Source: Prevotellaceae bacterium UBA4332
GTDB lineage: Bacteria > Bacteroidota > Bacteroidia > Bacteroidales > Bacteroidaceae
Assembly (NCBI GenBank): GCA_002394365.1
Contig: DGTQ01000017.1
Span: forward strand, 360,706-424,705
Direction: 5' to 3'
Length of the DNA: 64,000 nt
Positions within the stretch are counted from its first letter, which is position 1. Every line of letters begins with the position of its first letter. Below, piece by piece: positions 8,313 through 16,765 of the stretch. The notes beneath the pieces were generated by a model, which had not been told where the DNA came from, did no database searches, and worked only from the letters and a program-made list of their open reading frames with translations. Position numbers and translations under genes: made by a program.

Positions 8313-8418
8313 ATACAACTTATTTATATGTACTTACATTTCCTTTTCTTTCGCAATATGCAAAAAACATCGATTTAGGTTGCCAAATCGTTCGCATTTA
8401 GTTCGCAAATAAAAGAAA

Positions 8419-8453
8419 AAGCACTTGCGATTTCTCGTAAGTGCTTGATTTTT
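8419..8453 (+). terminator. Intrinsic terminator after the PPC gene
   Basis: AAGCACTTGCGA (8419-8430) pairs with TCGTAAGTGCTT (8435-8446) around a TTTC loop with one G-U pair, followed by GATTTTT. Confidence 0.85.
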
Positions 8454-8545
8454 CTGTGCGCTCCCTCTTGGGCTTGTAATCGGACGCATCGAAAGATGCT
8501 ACGCTTTCACAAAGCGAAGCGACTGAAAGAGCCAAGGACGGGGGG
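8453..8545. repeat. Broken copy of the tRNA-Asn 3' end split by a 54-bp element
   Basis: Bases 8453-8476 repeat exactly, over 24 bp, the sequence at 8597-8620 that covers the tRNA-Asn 3' acceptor strand and half the T-arm. At the T-loop the match stops, about 54 bp of the dispersed TAATCGGACGC element follow (8477-8530), and tRNA-like sequence resumes (CCAAGGAC at 8532-8539). The element therefore appears inserted into a duplicated tRNA piece. The remaining 8540-8568 is unassigned. Confidence 0.7.
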
Positions 8546-8568
8546 ACTTGGGGCTGCCCAAAAGAGCA

Positions 8569-8599
8569 CAAAAAAAGACACCCACCAAAGCGGATGTCT
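8569..8599 (-). terminator. Terminator of tRNA-Asn
   Basis: On the minus strand AGACATCC and GGGTGTCT form an 8-bp stem with one G-U pair, followed by a run of Ts. It begins 4 bases after the tRNA 3' end. Confidence 0.8.
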
Positions 8600-8602
8600 G
8601 TG

Positions 8603-8676
8603 CGCTCCCTCTTGGGCTTGAACCAAGGACCCCCTGATTAACAGTCAGATGCTCTAACCAACTGAGCTAAGGAAGC
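8603..8676 (-). tRNA. tRNA-Asn (anticodon GTT)
   Basis: Read on the minus strand the 74 nt fold into a full cloverleaf: acceptor GCTTCCT/AGGGAGC (one T-G pair), D-arm GCTC...GAGC, anticodon stem TCTGA/TCAGG around loop CTGTTAA with anticodon GTT, variable loop GGGTC, T-arm CTTGG-TTCAAGC-CCAAG, discriminator G. CCA is not encoded. A terminator follows directly. Confidence 0.96.
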
Positions 8677-8830
8677 AAAATGCTATCTTGTTTTGAAAAG
8701 CGAGTGCAAAGGTACAATGTTTTTCTTAATCTTCCAAACTTTTTTTGAAAAAAAATAGCATATTGTTGAAAAAAGTATGAAATTATGATAAAAGAAAGTC
8801 TCTCCATGTGGCAATTAAGAATAAAAGTTG

Positions 8831-8838
8831 TAACTTTG
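8831..8838 (+). promoter_or_regulatory. -7 box upstream of the S41 protease gene
   Basis: TAACTTTG 23 bases before the ATG at 8862. A weak G/T-rich stretch lies near the expected -33 position. It is the only promoter-like sequence seen before the protease-rnr-helicase run. Confidence 0.6.
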
Positions 8839-8861
8839 TGCTATTACATTAAGCATAGAGT

Positions 8862-10586
8862 ATGAACTACAAATTGAAACATCTTGCCCTGCTACTCCTT
8901 ATATCTTTGTTTGTTTGTGCAAACGCATGGAGCGAAGGGAAAAATCACAACTTCACTGTAACAAAGAACCTTGACACGTTTACGGCTATCTACAAACAGC
9001 TGGATGCCATGTACGTTGACACGCTGGATGCCGACATAACCGTTGGCGACGGTATCAATGCCATGCTTCGTTCACTTGACCCATACACGGAATACTACCC
9101 CGCAAGCGAGCAGAAGGACCTGAAGCAGATGCTAACGGGAAAATATGCTGGTATCGGAGCTCTCATAAAGAAGAACATGAAAACGGGCAACGTAGTGATA
9201 GACGAGCCATACGAAGGCCTGCCTGCCGACGAAGCAGGACTGAAGAAGGGCGACGTAATCGTTGCTATTGACGACAGCACCATGCTGGGTAAGGAGGTTT
9301 CGTTTGTAAGCAGCCACCTCAGGGGAGAGCCTGGCACTTCTTTCAAGCTCACATACATACCTGCTGCTGATGCAAAAAACGATGTTTCGAGCAAATCAAA
9401 CAAGAATATATCAAAGAAGACCAAATCTGTAACTATCACGAGAAGGGCTATACAGCTGCCCAGCGTGCCGTATTATGGTTTTATTGAAGGCAAGAAAGAC
9501 ATAGGCTACCTCATACTGACACAATTTACAGAAAACTGCGCTCGTGACGTAAGACGCGCACTGGTAGATATGCGCAGCAAAGGCATGAACAAACTTGTTT
9601 TTGACCTGCGTGACAACGGAGGTGGTTCTTTGGCTGAGGCAATAAAGATTGTCAATATGTTTGTGCCCAAGGGGGTTACTCTCGTTACCACAAAGGGCAA
9701 GATAAAACGTTCAAACAGCGTTTACAAGACAACGCAGGAACCTCTTGACAGCATTATGCCTGTTGTAGTTTTAGTGAACAGCAACTCGGCATCGGCGAGT
9801 GAGATAACGGCTGGCTCCCTGCAAGACCTAGACCGAGCCGTGATTATGGGCACACGCACCTTCGGCAAAGGACTGGTGCAGCAGACTGTTGACCTTCCTC
9901 ATGATGGTTCGCTGAAACTCACCGTGTCAAAATACTACATACCAAGCGGCAGGTGCATACAGGCTATCAACTACAAGCATACTGGCGGAGGCTATCGAGA
10001 GCACATACCCGACTCGCTGACGAGGGAGTTCAAGACCAAGGGTGGCAGAATCGTAAGAGACGGCGGAGGCATAAAGCCTGACATAGAGGTAAAGGCTGAC
10101 TCTCTGCCAAACATAGCCCTCTATCTGGCTCATGGTGGACTTGACTCTACTGAGGTGGTACATTATTACGTGATTGACTACCTCAAGGCACACCCCACAA
10201 TAGCACCTGCAACAGAATTTCATCTTAGCGATGCCGACTATGCCGACTTCAAGCAGAGGGTTATTGCGAGTGGTTTCAAGTACGACAGAGAGACGAGCAA
10301 GGAATACAAGAAACTCGTTGAATACGCCAAATTTGAAGGTTACTACGATGAAGCCAAAGCGGAGTTTGACGCCTTGGAGAAGAAATTGCAACACAACCTT
10401 GAACGAGAACTTGACAAAAATCGCAAGGTCATCACCCAGATACTGGAACAGGAAATAATTGAAGCCCATTATTACCAGAAGGGCTCAATCGCCTATCTGA
10501 TAGGGGCTGACAATCAGGTGCAGAAGGCTGTAGAACTATTGAGCAATCCTGAACAATACAACAAAATAATTAAAGGAGAGAAATAA
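8862..10586 (+). CDS. S41 carboxy-terminal processing protease (CtpA/Prc type)
   Basis: Exported serine protease that trims or degrades envelope proteins from their C-termini. The 574 residues comprise a Sec signal peptide (1-23, cleavage likely after ANA), an N-terminal cap with the DGINAMLRSLDPYTEYY block, a PDZ domain at about 85-170 (GIGALIKKN, PADEAGLKKGDVIVAIDD) and the S41 core at about 200-370. The SASASE motif at 309-314 gives the nucleophile, probably S311, and FGKG gives the general base K336; their 25-residue spacing equals that of the plant D1 protease. A helical C-terminal extension of about 190 residues follows. rnr starts 25 bases downstream, suggesting co-transcription. Confidence 0.93.
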   Translation: MNYKLKHLALLLLISLFVCANAWSEGKNHNFTVTKNLDTFTAIYKQLDAMYVDTLDADITVGDGINAMLRSLDPYTEYYPASEQKDLKQMLTGKYAGIGALIKKNMKTGNVVIDEPYEGLPADEAGLKKGDVIVAIDDSTMLGKEVSFVSSHLRGEPGTSFKLTYIPAADAKNDVSSKSNKNISKKTKSVTITRRAIQLPSVPYYGFIEGKKDIGYLILTQFTENCARDVRRALVDMRSKGMNKLVFDLRDNGGGSLAEAIKIVNMFVPKGVTLVTTKGKIKRSNSVYKTTQEPLDSIMPVVVLVNSNSASASEITAGSLQDLDRAVIMGTRTFGKGLVQQTVDLPHDGSLKLTVSKYYIPSGRCIQAINYKHTGGGYREHIPDSLTREFKTKGGRIVRDGGGIKPDIEVKADSLPNIALYLAHGGLDSTEVVHYYVIDYLKAHPTIAPATEFHLSDADYADFKQRVIASGFKYDRETSKEYKKLVEYAKFEGYYDEAKAEFDALEKKLQHNLERELDKNRKVITQILEQEIIEAHYYQKGSIAYLIGADNQVQKAVELLSNPEQYNKIIKGEK

Positions 10587-10611
10587 TAACACATCTGATA
10601 ATTTTTATACT

Positions 10612-12804
10612 ATGGGAAAGAAAAACGGCAAAAAAGGTGGCAAACGCATCACGCGACCACAATTAGCAGAAAGGCTGGAGGCATTCTTCAGCAGTCACCC
10701 AGGAGAGACTATGTCTTTCAAGGAAATCTTCCGTCAGCTTAGGCTTGACACCCACCCCATGAAGATGCTCGCCATAGACATCATGGAGGAGATGGCATGG
10801 GACGATTTCCTCGTAAAAGTTACGGATTCATCGTACAAATTAGCCGACAACACTCAGGTGATGGAAGGCACTTTCCATGCCAAGGCTAATGGCAGAAACA
10901 GCATCCTGCCCGATGGCAGCGACAAGCCCATCTTCGTGGCAGAACGCAACAGTATGTCCGCATTAGAGGGCGACAGAGTAAAATTCTGTATGATGGCTCG
11001 CAGACGCAGTCATATACGTGAGGCACAGGTAATGGAAATCATTGAGCGCAAGAAAGACCAGTTTGTGGGCAAACTGGATGTGGAGGGCGACCTTGCTTTC
11101 CTTATACCTCAAGAACCTATTGCCACCAATATCATCATACCCCACAAGAAACTGAAGGGAGGCAAGACCAACGATCGTGCCGTCGTAAAAGTCATATCAT
11201 GGCCTGACGGAGAGAGAAGGAGCATCGTTGCCGAAGTTATAGATATCCTCGGAAAAATGGGGGAAAACGACGCAGAGATGAACGCTATCCTTGCGCAATA
11301 CGGCTTGCCATATAAATATCCAAAGGAGGTGGAGGATGCAGCTAACAAGATTAGCGATGTAATACCCCAAGAGGAGATAGACAAGCGTGAGGACTTCCGC
11401 AACGTATTCACCTGCACTATCGACCCACATGATGCCAAGGACTTTGATGATGCACTGTCAATACGCAAACTCGACAACGGATTATGGGAAATTGGAGTAC
11501 ACATAGCCGATGTAAGTCATTATGTTACCGAGGGGTCTATCATAGACAAAGAGGCTGTAAAGCGTGCTACAAGCATCTACCTCGTAGATAGAACCATCCC
11601 CATGCTCCCCGAACGCCTGTGCAACTATATCTGCTCTCTCAGACCTGATGAAGATAAACTTACCTACTCCGTCATCTTCGAGATGGATGATGATGCCCAG
11701 ATAAAGAAACACCGTATAGTACATACCATCATAAGGAGTAATCGTCGCTTCTGCTACGAGGAAGTGCAGGAGATACTGGAGCAAAACGGTGTAAAAGACG
11801 GCACGGGCGAACCTGCTCCTGAGAAAGCCCACTACGAGGGTGAGTATGCTGAGGAACTGATAACCCTCGATAAAATGGCGAAAAAACTGCGCGACAAACG
11901 CTTCAAAAATGGTTCTGTAAAGTTTGACCGAGAGGAAATGCGTTTCGACATCGACGAAAAGGGCAAGCCTACAAGAGTATATTTCAAGCGCTCGAAGGAT
12001 GCCAACAAGCTCATCGAGGAATTCATGCTCTTAGCCAACAAGACTGTTGCCGAGAGTGTGGGCAAGGTGGCAAAAGGCAAGAAGGCTAAGACCCTGCCCT
12101 ACCGCATACACGAAGATCCAGACCCTATCAAGCTGGAGCAACTGAAACAGTTTGTTGTGCGCTTTGGCTACAGAATGAAATCCACAAGCACCAAGGGAGC
12201 TACTGCAAGAGCCCTCAACGCCCTTATGGATGAGTGTGAGGGAAAAGCCGAAAACAACACCATACAGTTGGTGGCTCTGAAGGCTATGATGAAGGCAAAG
12301 TATAGCACCCACAACATAGGACACTTCGGACTTGCCTTCGATTACTACACCCATTTCACCTCTCCCATCCGTCGTTATCCAGACACTATGGTGCACAGAC
12401 TGCTCACTCGCTACGAAGCAGGAGGCAAGAGTGCCAACCAGAACTATTACGAGGAACTATGCGAACACTGCAGCGACATGGAACTCGTAGCAAGTAATGC
12501 CGAACGCGACTCCATAAAATACAAAATGGTTGAATTCATGGGCGAACACCTTGGCGAGGAGTTTGACGCCCATATCTCAGGCATCACCACCTATGGTCTT
12601 TATGCAGAAATTGACGAAAACCATTGCGAGGGCATGATACCTATCCGTGACCTGAAAGACGACTATTACGAGTTTGACGAACGCAACTTCTGCCTTGTAG
12701 GACGCCGTTATCACAACACATACCAACTTGGTGAGCCTATACGCATCAAAGTAGCAAAAGCCAATCTGGAGAAAAAACAACTCGACTTCACGATAGTAGA
12801 GTAA
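10612..12804 (+). CDS. rnr: Ribonuclease R (RNB family 3'-5' exoribonuclease)
   Basis: Processive 3'-5' exoribonuclease that degrades structured RNA. The 730 residues show a basic N-terminal helix-turn-helix-like region (1-75), cold-shock-like RNA-binding domains (about 85-240), the RNB catalytic domain starting near 260 with CTIDPHDAKDFDDA, in which D271, D277, D279 and D280 are the expected metal ligands, and a C-terminal S1 domain (about 640-728, beginning GEEFDAHISGITTYGLYAEI). Length is at the short end of the RNase R range. It sits between a protease and a DEAD-box helicase, an arrangement that fits a combined RNA-degradation role for the two RNA enzymes. Confidence 0.97.
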   Translation: MGKKNGKKGGKRITRPQLAERLEAFFSSHPGETMSFKEIFRQLRLDTHPMKMLAIDIMEEMAWDDFLVKVTDSSYKLADNTQVMEGTFHAKANGRNSILPDGSDKPIFVAERNSMSALEGDRVKFCMMARRRSHIREAQVMEIIERKKDQFVGKLDVEGDLAFLIPQEPIATNIIIPHKKLKGGKTNDRAVVKVISWPDGERRSIVAEVIDILGKMGENDAEMNAILAQYGLPYKYPKEVEDAANKISDVIPQEEIDKREDFRNVFTCTIDPHDAKDFDDALSIRKLDNGLWEIGVHIADVSHYVTEGSIIDKEAVKRATSIYLVDRTIPMLPERLCNYICSLRPDEDKLTYSVIFEMDDDAQIKKHRIVHTIIRSNRRFCYEEVQEILEQNGVKDGTGEPAPEKAHYEGEYAEELITLDKMAKKLRDKRFKNGSVKFDREEMRFDIDEKGKPTRVYFKRSKDANKLIEEFMLLANKTVAESVGKVAKGKKAKTLPYRIHEDPDPIKLEQLKQFVVRFGYRMKSTSTKGATARALNALMDECEGKAENNTIQLVALKAMMKAKYSTHNIGHFGLAFDYYTHFTSPIRRYPDTMVHRLLTRYEAGGKSANQNYYEELCEHCSDMELVASNAERDSIKYKMVEFMGEHLGEEFDAHISGITTYGLYAEIDENHCEGMIPIRDLKDDYYEFDERNFCLVGRRYHNTYQLGEPIRIKVAKANLEKKQLDFTIVE

Positions 12805-12825
12805 ATTATAGATAAAAGATAATAG

Positions 12826-14781
12826 ATGACATTCGAAGAACTGGGCATAATGCCCGAAATACTTAGCGCAATAGACGAACTGGGCTTTGAGCACCCCATG
12901 CCCATACAAGAGGCTGTAATACCTTTTTTAATAGGAATAGAAAAGGGAGTAAAAGAGGAAGTAGAAGGGGGAGTAAAAGGGGAAGTAAAAGAGGAAGTAG
13001 AAGAGGAAGTAGAAGAGGAAGTAGAAGAGGTTCCCGTTAACGTTAAAGTTCCCGTTTCCGTTAATCGTGACCTCATTGCCCTTGCCCAGACGGGCACAGG
13101 CAAGACGGCTGCATTCGGCCTGCCCCTGTTGCAGATGGTCAACCCCAAAGACCGTAGCACTCAGGCTATTGTACTCTCTCCCACTCGCGAGCTCTGTCTG
13201 CAGATAACTGATGACCTGCGCGATTTCTCCAAATATCTCAAGGGCATCAACGTCGTTGCCGTATATGGTGGCACGAGCATCAGCGACCAGATACGCTCAC
13301 TCAGGCACGGGGCGCAGATAATCGTTGCCACGCCAGGCAGACTGATAGACCTCATGGAGCGTGGCAAGGCGCACCTTGAGGACGTGAGCCACATAGTGCT
13401 CGACGAGGCTGACGAGATGCTCAACATGGGTTTCTCTGACAGCATCAACGCCATCTTCGAGGCTCTGCCAGAGCAGCACCAGACGCTCCTCTTCTCTGCC
13501 ACCATGAGCAAGGAGGTGGAGAAAGTGGCAAAGAAATACCTCCACAACTATGAGGAGATAGTGGTGGGTTCACGCAACGAGGGTGCAGAGAATGTCAACC
13601 ACATCTATTATATGGTGAATGCCAAGGACAAGTATCTTGCTCTGAAACGCATAGTCGATTACTACCCACGCATCTACGGCATCATCTTCTGCCGCACAAA
13701 GATAGAGACACAGGAAATAGCCGACAAACTCATCAGGGAAGGCTATAACGCAGAGGCACTGCATGGCGACCTGTCGCAACAGCAGCGTGACCTCACCATG
13801 CAGAAGTTCCGCAACCACCTCACGCAGTTGCTCGTGGCAACCGATGTTGCGGCTCGCGGACTGGACGTCAACGACCTCACCCACGTCATCAACTACTCCA
13901 TGCCTGACGATACCGAGTCATACACCCACCGTTCAGGCAGAACAGGCAGAGCTGGCAAGAAGGGTACATCCATCGCCATCATCCACAGCAGAGAGCGCCA
14001 CAAAGTGCGCGAAGTGGAGAAGATTATCGGCAAGACCTTTGTGGCTGGCAGAATACCCACAGCAGAGGAGATATGCACCAAGCAACTCTTCCGCGCCATC
14101 GATGAAATCGAGAAAACCGATGTTGACGACGAGCAGATAGAGCCTTTCATGACTGAGATTCGTCGCCACTTCGAGTACGTTGACAAAGAGGAGATACTCA
14201 AGAAGGTGGTGAGCCGAGAGTTCGGAAGGTTCTTGCAGTATTACGCCAATGCCCCAGAGATAGAAGAAGTGGTATTGAGCAAAAAAGACAGGAAAGACAA
14301 AGGCGACCGCACAGACTGGAAAAACAAGAAGCCACGCGAGGGAGTCGAGAAAGGCTATACAAAACTCTACATCAACCTTGGCAGAAACGACCGATTCTTC
14401 CCAGGCGAGGTGATGCAGTTCATCAATCGCAACGTGCCAGGCAGACAAGACGTAGGACACATAGACATCATGCCAAACTTCTGCCTCATCGAGGTTCCGA
14501 GCAAGGATGCCAAGAAAGTCATCAAGGCACTCAGCCACGCCTTCTACCACAACAAGAAAGTCACCTGTCGCGAGGACAGTGAGAAGAAAGCACGTCCACA
14601 AGGCAAGGCTGACAACCGCCGTGACACGAGGCACGATGTACAAGACAATGCCGACTCCACACGCAAAGGCAGAAGAACAGCCGAGCGCCAACGCGCCTTT
14701 GACGAGCGCAAAGCCCTCTTCGAAATGTTAGGGCAGGAAGAGGAAGGTTGGGCACGACGCAAACCTAAGAAGAAAAAGTAA
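12826..14781 (+). CDS. DEAD-box RNA helicase with a repeat-derived insertion
   Basis: ATP-dependent RNA helicase of the DeaD/CsdA group. Motifs in order: Q-motif (TFEELG ... HPMPIQ, residues 2-28), motif I AQTGTGKT at 87-94, PTRELC, TPGR, DEAD in VLDEADEM, FSATM, then the second RecA domain with HRSGRTGRAG. A DbpA-like RNA-binding domain lies at about 505-580 (TKLYINLGRNDRFFPGEVMQ), followed by a basic low-complexity tail. Motif I normally follows the Q-motif after about 20 residues; here a Glu/Val/Lys-rich stretch of roughly 40 residues (about 38-78) intervenes. The frame is intact. The gene lies 21 bases after rnr, suggesting a shared transcript. Confidence 0.95.
   Translation: MTFEELGIMPEILSAIDELGFEHPMPIQEAVIPFLIGIEKGVKEEVEGGVKGEVKEEVEEEVEEEVEEVPVNVKVPVSVNRDLIALAQTGTGKTAAFGLPLLQMVNPKDRSTQAIVLSPTRELCLQITDDLRDFSKYLKGINVVAVYGGTSISDQIRSLRHGAQIIVATPGRLIDLMERGKAHLEDVSHIVLDEADEMLNMGFSDSINAIFEALPEQHQTLLFSATMSKEVEKVAKKYLHNYEEIVVGSRNEGAENVNHIYYMVNAKDKYLALKRIVDYYPRIYGIIFCRTKIETQEIADKLIREGYNAEALHGDLSQQQRDLTMQKFRNHLTQLLVATDVAARGLDVNDLTHVINYSMPDDTESYTHRSGRTGRAGKKGTSIAIIHSRERHKVREVEKIIGKTFVAGRIPTAEEICTKQLFRAIDEIEKTDVDDEQIEPFMTEIRRHFEYVDKEEILKKVVSREFGRFLQYYANAPEIEEVVLSKKDRKDKGDRTDWKNKKPREGVEKGYTKLYINLGRNDRFFPGEVMQFINRNVPGRQDVGHIDIMPNFCLIEVPSKDAKKVIKALSHAFYHNKKVTCREDSEKKARPQGKADNRRDTRHDVQDNADSTRKGRRTAERQRAFDERKALFEMLGQEEEGWARRKPKKKK
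12937..13068. repeat. Simple-sequence insertion inside the DEAD-box gene
   Basis: Two low-complexity blocks in frame: purine-rich units of the type GAAGTAGAAGAG/GAAGTAAAAGAG (to about 13028), then a GTTAACGTTAA/GTTCCCGTT block to 13068. The second block belongs to a hexamer-like family also seen in coding DNA near 26486, 33721, 47662 and 53666. The first resembles the GGAGTTAAA units in the intergenic elements near 42985 and 45930. Confidence 0.8.
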
Positions 14782-14832
14782 ACATATTACTCAATGCTAT
14801 ATTTACCACACCAACAATAGTATCAAAAGAAT

Positions 14833-15906
14833 ATGAAAGAGTATTTGATAATTGGATTAGCTGTTGCCGCTTTACTATACATCTTATACAAAAGGAAAAA
14901 GAAAAAGGAACAACAGCTGGGAGATGAACTGGATTATCTTATAGAGAAAAAAGACTGGCACGGAGTAAGTCTTATATTGCGCAAACAGCTTATCATCTGG
15001 GGAGCTCTTGCAGCATTTATGACAGCGTATGTGATTGTGGCATACATTATGGGCTATCCTAAATTTGCAGGAATCATAATGGCGGCAATCTTTATTTGGC
15101 GTACCATTAAACTGGCGGAAAATTATCGCAAATCGCGAGATAATGAACTCTATCAACAGGATGAAGCTGAAGAGTGGGCTGAAATACAGGAAGAAACGAG
15201 ACAAGTGCTAAGCCTGTTAGACGAAAATAACATCAGTGCCACTCAGGTAAGAGCAGACATTTCCCCTCAGGCACTGAAAAAATTGTGGCTGGAAAGCCGT
15301 GAAAGAGGAAAGAAGGAAGGTTTCTGCCCAGTCTTACTGCTTGTAACTTATAACTTCAGGTGTTGCCTTGACGAAATAGTGAAAGACAAGGAGCGTTTTG
15401 CGCAATGGCGCCAGCAGGTGCTCAGTTCGCCAGTACAAGATGGTCAAGCCCTGCTGAAAAGGCAATTTGACCTGAACAAGACAGACTACGAGAAAGAATT
15501 TGATTGGCAAACTGATGTAATTGGTGATATAGAGCCACGTGAAGCGTTGAATGACTTCCCTATCCTTGAAGACTATGTCCCTGGCAATCTTCTGCTTGCA
15601 GAGATACCTGTCAGCGAACCATGGCAGGTGTTTGCCTACATTCCGTATGGAGGATGGAAAAACTGCCCGCCACCAGAAATCCATATGGCTGTGGCAAAAT
15701 ATTGGTATGAAAGATACGGAGCAGAAATAGCCTGGATTGTACCAAATTTGATGTACCATGTGCCACAGCCTGTCGTCAAGGATGCAATGACTCTGGCAGA
15801 AGAGCAGTTTGCATATAGCGTGGATACATTACAAGATTACGGTAATTTAGCCACGCTGGCAGAAACAAACAAGAAATATACCCTGTGGGGTTTCTTCTGG
15901 GGTTGA
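14833..15906 (+). CDS. Membrane-anchored DUF4253 protein
   Basis: A 357-residue protein. Hydrophobic segments at about 3-20 and 50-95 predict an N-terminal membrane region, the first followed by a basic patch (YKRKKKKEQQ). The C-terminal part (about 245-357) matches DUF4253: PWQVFAYIPYGGWKNCPPPE, HMAVAKYWYERYGAEIAWI, LAEEQFAYSVDTLQ and a final LWGFFWG. The family's function is unknown; many members are soluble, so the membrane anchor is noteworthy. Residues 110-240 are charged and I do not recognise them. It follows the helicase by 51 bases and precedes wbqC by 25, so co-transcription is possible. Base composition is more AT-rich than the flanking genes, compatible with a separate history. 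Confidence 0.75.
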   Translation: MKEYLIIGLAVAALLYILYKRKKKKEQQLGDELDYLIEKKDWHGVSLILRKQLIIWGALAAFMTAYVIVAYIMGYPKFAGIIMAAIFIWRTIKLAENYRKSRDNELYQQDEAEEWAEIQEETRQVLSLLDENNISATQVRADISPQALKKLWLESRERGKKEGFCPVLLLVTYNFRCCLDEIVKDKERFAQWRQQVLSSPVQDGQALLKRQFDLNKTDYEKEFDWQTDVIGDIEPREALNDFPILEDYVPGNLLLAEIPVSEPWQVFAYIPYGGWKNCPPPEIHMAVAKYWYERYGAEIAWIVPNLMYHVPQPVVKDAMTLAEEQFAYSVDTLQDYGNLATLAETNKKYTLWGFFWG

Positions 15907-15931
15907 AAATAAAGCAAAAGCAACCAAAGGG

Positions 15932-16639
15932 ATGACTCTCCACACAACATACTTCGGAAGTGTTGATTGGTACAGGCGGCTGGTCTGTGCCGAGGAGGAC
16001 ATATATATCGACGCTTGCGAAAACTACGTGAAGCAGACGTCGAGGAACCGTTGTGAGATAGCAACGGCGAATGGCAAGCAGATACTTTCTGTTCCTGTTT
16101 CAATCCCCCCTTCCTTTAAGGGGATGGGGAGAGGCTGTTCCATCCGCGAGGTATTGGTGAGCGAGCACGGCAACTGGCGCCACCAGCATTGGGAGGCTCT
16201 GAAGAGTGCTTACGGTATGTCGCCCTTCTTCGACTACTATCAAGATGATATCCGCCCCTTCTTTGACGAGGAGGTATTCAGGGCAAACAACTGGCAGAGG
16301 CTCTTTGACTACAACCTCGCCATAATGCGCAAAATGCTCGATTTAATCGGGATAGAGAGGGAGATAAAAGACCCCCTCAATCCCCCTGTGCAGGGGGAGG
16401 CTCCAGCCTCGGTGGGTTCCTCTGAATGTGGAGATGGAGCCTCCTCAGTAAGTCCTCCGAAACAAATGGATGGCGCATCGTTGGCAAGTCCCCCTGAACA
16501 GGGGGATTTAGGGGGTCTCTACTACCAGACCTTCCAACGCAGGCACGGCTTTATACCTAACCTCTCCATTCTCGACCTTCTATTTAACGAGGGACCAGAG
16601 GCGATACTCTATTTAAAACAATTGAAGATTGAAGATTGA
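15932..16639 (+). CDS. WbqC-like family protein carrying repeat insertions
   Basis: WbqC-like proteins are often found near surface polysaccharide genes and resemble N-acyltransferase-like domains; their reaction is not firmly established. Hallmarks: TTYFGSVDWYRRLVCAEEDI at the start, NYVKQTSRNRCEIATANG, HGNWRHQHWEALKSAYG, PFFDYYQDD, and a C-terminal RRHGFIPNLSILDLLFNEGPE. Two stretches do not fit the family: PPSFKGMGRG at about 59-68, and roughly 45-50 residues at about 147-196 containing 12-residue repeats of the type GASSVSPPKQMD. Both are encoded by GC-rich palindromic DNA (see 16370-16517). The frame stays open through both. The stop codon lies inside a heptanucleotide array. Downstream is the GH3/M15 gene. 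Confidence 0.85.
   Translation: MTLHTTYFGSVDWYRRLVCAEEDIYIDACENYVKQTSRNRCEIATANGKQILSVPVSIPPSFKGMGRGCSIREVLVSEHGNWRHQHWEALKSAYGMSPFFDYYQDDIRPFFDEEVFRANNWQRLFDYNLAIMRKMLDLIGIEREIKDPLNPPVQGEAPASVGSSECGDGASSVSPPKQMDGASLASPPEQGDLGGLYYQTFQRRHGFIPNLSILDLLFNEGPEAILYLKQLKIED
16370..16517. mobile_element. Palindromic element with GACCCCCT inverted ends inside wbqC
   Basis: About 148 bp bounded by 20-bp inverted repeats with one mismatch (left end GACCCCCTCAATCCCCC, right end its complement). Each end also carries an internal hairpin of the form TCCCCCTG..CAGGGGGA. Between them lie about three degenerate 36-bp tandem units. The same end sequences occur as an inverted pair in the intergenic region at about 19069 and 19625. 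No transposase is present, so it would be a non-autonomous, MITE-like or Rickettsia-palindrome-like element. Confidence 0.65.
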
Positions 16640-16765
16640 ATATTGAAGATTGAAGATTGAAGATTGAAGATTGAATAAGGACATATCTTGTCAACTTGTT
16701 TACTTGTCAACTCGTCAACTGAACCTTGAACCCTATTGAAGATTGAGAATTGAAAATTGAGAATT
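16617..16765. repeat. Heptanucleotide array between wbqC and the GH3/M15 gene
   Basis: About eight tandem ATTGAAG-type heptamers (16618-16675) contain the wbqC stop codon. An 8-bp repeat of the type TGTCAACT follows (16688-16722), then three ATTGAGA/ATTGAAA heptamers run up to the ATG at 16766. Confidence 0.85.

Noticed and set aside
8453..8620. attL/attR of an integrated mobile element at the tRNA
   Set aside because: Only 144 bp separate the copies and no integrase is present; at most a scar of a lost element, so it is reported as a repeat only.
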